Assembly (NCBI GenBank): GCA_030610515.1
Contig: JAUWRQ010000043.1
Coordinates: 1 to 7,400 of the forward strand
Direction of reading: 5' to 3'
Length of the DNA: 7,400 bases
Source of the DNA: Candidatus Eiseniibacteriota bacterium
GTDB lineage: Bacteria > Joyebacterota > Joyebacteria > Joyebacterales > Joyebacteraceae
A program made the translations under genes and the position numbers. Position 1 is the stretch's first letter. Each line of letters opens with the position of its first letter. Below the pieces are notes generated by a model, which made no database searches, had not been told where the DNA came from, and saw only the letters and a program-made list of their open reading frames with translations. Below are positions 6,359 through 7,400 of the stretch, piece by piece.

Positions 6359-6400
6359 GCCGAGGCGTGGGTCGATGGGGGTCGCCCCTTGAGCCTCGCC
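6359..6400 (-). other. Nested stem-loop in the exbB leader
   Basis: CGAGGC (6361-6366) pairs with GCCTCG (6393-6398), with one more G-C pair beyond a mismatch (6359 with 6400). Inside it GGGG (6378-6381) pairs with CCCC (6385-6388) around a 3-base loop. The element lies just after the predicted transcription start of the exbB transcript. It matches no riboswitch class I recognise. It may be a 5' stabilising structure or a protein- or RNA-binding site; GC-rich chance pairing is also possible. Confidence 0.35.
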
Positions 6401-6414
6401 TATATATGGGGGGG

Positions 6415-6443
6415 AGTGTACACACACGGCTGCAGACTGTCAA
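6415..6443 (-). promoter_or_regulatory. Sigma-70-type promoter for the exbB-exbD-exbD-tonB block
   Basis: On the minus strand a perfect -35 hexamer TTGACA (6438-6443) is followed after exactly 17 bases by TACACT (6415-6420), a 4-of-6 match to the -10 consensus. Seven C residues (6408-6414) then precede a likely start at the A at about 6407. A GC-rich discriminator like this is a feature of promoters sensitive to the stringent response in well-studied bacteria; its meaning here is inference. The next gene downstream is exbB, 245 bases away. Confidence 0.7.
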
Positions 6444-6475
6444 CCCGTTTTGTCGCAACCTTAGGCTAGCACGGG

Positions 6476-6493
6476 GCTTGCGGCAGCGCAAGC
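6476..6493. promoter_or_regulatory. Inverted repeat between the divergent promoters, candidate operator
   Basis: GCTTGCG (6476-6482) and CGCAAGC (6487-6493) form a perfect 7-bp dyad with a 4-base centre. It sits 24 bases upstream of the plus-strand -35 and 32 bases upstream of the minus-strand -35, a position where one bound regulator could affect both promoters. No regulator gene is present nearby, so the binding factor is unknown. Confidence 0.45.
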
Positions 6494-6517
6494 GTTCATT
6501 CCCGGAGGCTTTTTATA

Positions 6518-6545
6518 TTGACAGTAGAGAGGGTCAGGGTATAAT
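6518..6545 (+). promoter_or_regulatory. Consensus sigma-70 promoter for the lipoprotein gene
   Basis: TTGACA (6518-6523) and TATAAT (6540-6545) are both perfect consensus hexamers, separated by 16 bases. An A/T-rich stretch (TTTTATA, 6511-6517) lies just upstream and could act as a short UP-like element. Transcription should begin near the A at 6553, giving a leader of about 130 bases before the ATG at 6683. Confidence 0.85.
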
Positions 6546-6554
6546 GACTCTTAG

Positions 6555-6590
6555 ACCCCCCTTGAGACAATAGCTGTCACGAAGGGGGGT
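6555..6590 (+). other. Stem-loop at the 5' end of the lipoprotein transcript
   Basis: ACCCCCCTT (6555-6563) is perfectly complementary to AAGGGGGGT (6582-6590). Inside it, GACA (6566-6569) pairs with TGTC (6575-6578) around a 5-base loop, so the 9-bp and 4-bp stems stack across a small internal loop. The structure begins within a few bases of the predicted transcription start. There is no U-run after it, so it is not an intrinsic terminator. A 5' stabilising or regulatory hairpin is the simplest reading. A second small stem, GGAAC (6593-6597) with GTTCC (6603-6607), follows at once. Confidence 0.5.
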
Positions 6591-6682
6591 TAGGAACGTC
6601 CGGTTCCGGTAGGAGCTGCCCGATCACCCCCCACCGGTCGACGGTGAGTTGCACCCTTTTCGAGCCTGGGGGAACCACCGAA

Positions 6683-7400
6683 ATGACGTCTATCAGGAGA
6701 CTGGCAGCCACCGCGCTGGCCGTGGTTCTGGTTGGCCTCCCACTAGCGGCCATGCTCTTCGTTACGGGCTGCCGGAAACAGCAGGCGGTCTTCATCGACA
6801 CGAACCTCGCCCCCGACACCGAGCTGACGAGCGCTCCTGGCCCGTTCTCGCAAGCCAACTACAGAGTGCATCTCTACTGGGACGGATCCGACCCAGACGG
6901 GTACGTCGAAGCGTACTACTTCGCCTGGGACGACACGGGCATCGGCAGTTGGACCTACACGACGAGGACGGAGAGCCTCTTCAAGGCCGTCATCGACACG
7001 GCAGGAGAGACCAGAAGGCACACGTTCTACGTCCGTTCGGTAGACAACGAAGGGAAGCTCGACCCCCTCCCCGCCCGGATCCGGTTCGACGCGTGGACGG
7101 TCGTCCCGGTGGTCGACTCGCTTCGCAGGATCGACGGTCCCGAGGATCCCTCAGGCTCCAACCCCAACCCCGGCTACAAGGACACGGTCCTCATGGGAAC
7201 ACCCTGCACGTTCGCCTGGATTGGAGACGACCCGGACGGAATGGGAGAACCGGTCTTGTTCAGCTACCGCCTGGACTCGAATGAGTTTTCGGATTTCCAG
7301 GAGGAGACAACGGCCACGGAGGTTGACATTCCCAGCGGGACGCACTTGTTCTACGTGAAGGGCCGCGATGAAACGGGCGCAGAGAGCTTCCCGTCCAACT
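6683..7400 (+). CDS. Lipoprotein with two Ig/fibronectin-III-like W-x-G-x-D-P-D-G repeats (partial, N-terminal 239 residues)
   Basis: This frame is open from the ATG at 6683 to the right edge. The start MTSIRRLAATALAVVLVG leads to a lipobox LFVTGC, with the lipidated Cys at residue 30, so the protein is exported and anchored in a membrane, probably the outer one. After a short linker come two similar segments. In the first, WDGSDPDG (66-73) is followed by HTFYVRSVD (113-121); in the second, WIGDDPDG (179-186) is followed by HLFYVKGRD (221-229). The pattern resembles beta-sandwich modules of the Ig/fibronectin-III type, and the Asp-rich turn could bind calcium (inference). GGGGG at 6668-6672 may serve as a weak ribosome site. 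The gene diverges from the Ton block behind a consensus promoter. I do not recognise a specific family and cannot state a function; a surface-binding or adhesive role is only a possibility. Confidence 0.85.
   Translation, partial: MTSIRRLAATALAVVLVGLPLAAMLFVTGCRKQQAVFIDTNLAPDTELTSAPGPFSQANYRVHLYWDGSDPDGYVEAYYFAWDDTGIGSWTYTTRTESLFKAVIDTAGETRRHTFYVRSVDNEGKLDPLPARIRFDAWTVVPVVDSLRRIDGPEDPSGSNPNPGYKDTVLMGTPCTFAWIGDDPDGMGEPVLFSYRLDSNEFSDFQEETTATEVDIPSGTHLFYVKGRDETGAESFPSN

Larger units (their letters stand above)
6163..6682. other. Divergent control region between exbB and the lipoprotein gene
   Basis: This 520-base stretch contains no credible gene and is the only long non-coding part of the window. 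It holds two back-to-back sigma-70-type promoters, an inverted repeat between them, a leader of about 245 bases towards exbB and a leader of about 130 bases towards the lipoprotein gene. It is visibly richer in A/T near the promoters (for example TATATAT at 6401-6407) and carries several runs of five to seven G or C (6317-6323, 6377-6381, 6408-6414, 6556-6561, 6584-6589, 6627-6632). Open frames here are short, with poor ribosome sites, and I do not call them. Confidence 0.8.

Noticed and set aside
6553..6682. Possible riboswitch in the lipoprotein leader
   Set aside because: I compared it by eye with GEMM (cyclic-di-GMP) and other common riboswitch consensus elements and found no match; only simple stems are present.
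6649..7284. 211-codon plus-strand frame starting at 6649
   Set aside because: It is out of frame with the lipoprotein, which has a lipobox and paired repeats; this frame gives an Arg/His/Gly-rich sequence without features.

Overview
The window reads as chromosomal DNA of a GC-rich, double-membraned (Gram-negative type) bacterium. It encodes a TonB energising complex, a TolC-like outer-membrane channel, a periplasmic adaptor and a lipoprotein with a lipobox. The exbB-exbD-exbD-tonB order and the lipoprotein's repeated W-x-G-x-D-P-D-G motif recall Bacteroidetes-like and uncultivated FCB-type lineages. That placement is an inference from style; no marker gene is present.

Layout. Positions 1-6162 are almost completely filled by eight minus-strand genes, read from right to left. 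The first block (6162 to 3686) is exbB, two different exbD genes and tonB, a complete inner-membrane proton-driven motor plus the transducer that powers outer-membrane transport. A 173-base gap (3513-3685) with two hairpins separates it from the second block. That block (3512 to 1) holds a five-helix YIP1-type membrane protein, a TolC-family channel gene, a MacA/HlyD-type adaptor and the start of a MacB/LolD-type ABC ATPase, which runs off the left edge. Starts in the second block are tightly packed with strong Shine-Dalgarno sequences, two of them lying inside the preceding gene, so it looks like one translationally coupled efflux operon.

The TolC-family gene is broken in this sequence. The reading frame changes near 1767-1783, and comparison of the protein's own two internal repeats indicates that about 35 residues are also missing there. 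This is either a real inactivating deletion or an assembly collapse.

Positions 6163-6682 form a 520-base divergent control region. It contains a minus-strand sigma-70-type promoter (TTGACA, 17-base spacer, TACACT) for the exbB block, a plus-strand promoter with perfect consensus hexamers (TTGACA, 16-base spacer, TATAAT), a 7-bp inverted repeat between the two, and hairpins in both leaders. From 6683 to the right edge runs a plus-strand lipoprotein with two Ig/fibronectin-III-like repeats. It is not closed inside the window.

No RNA gene, CRISPR array, insertion sequence or attachment site was found. The long plus-strand open frames opposite the minus-strand genes are antisense shadows of high-GC coding DNA.
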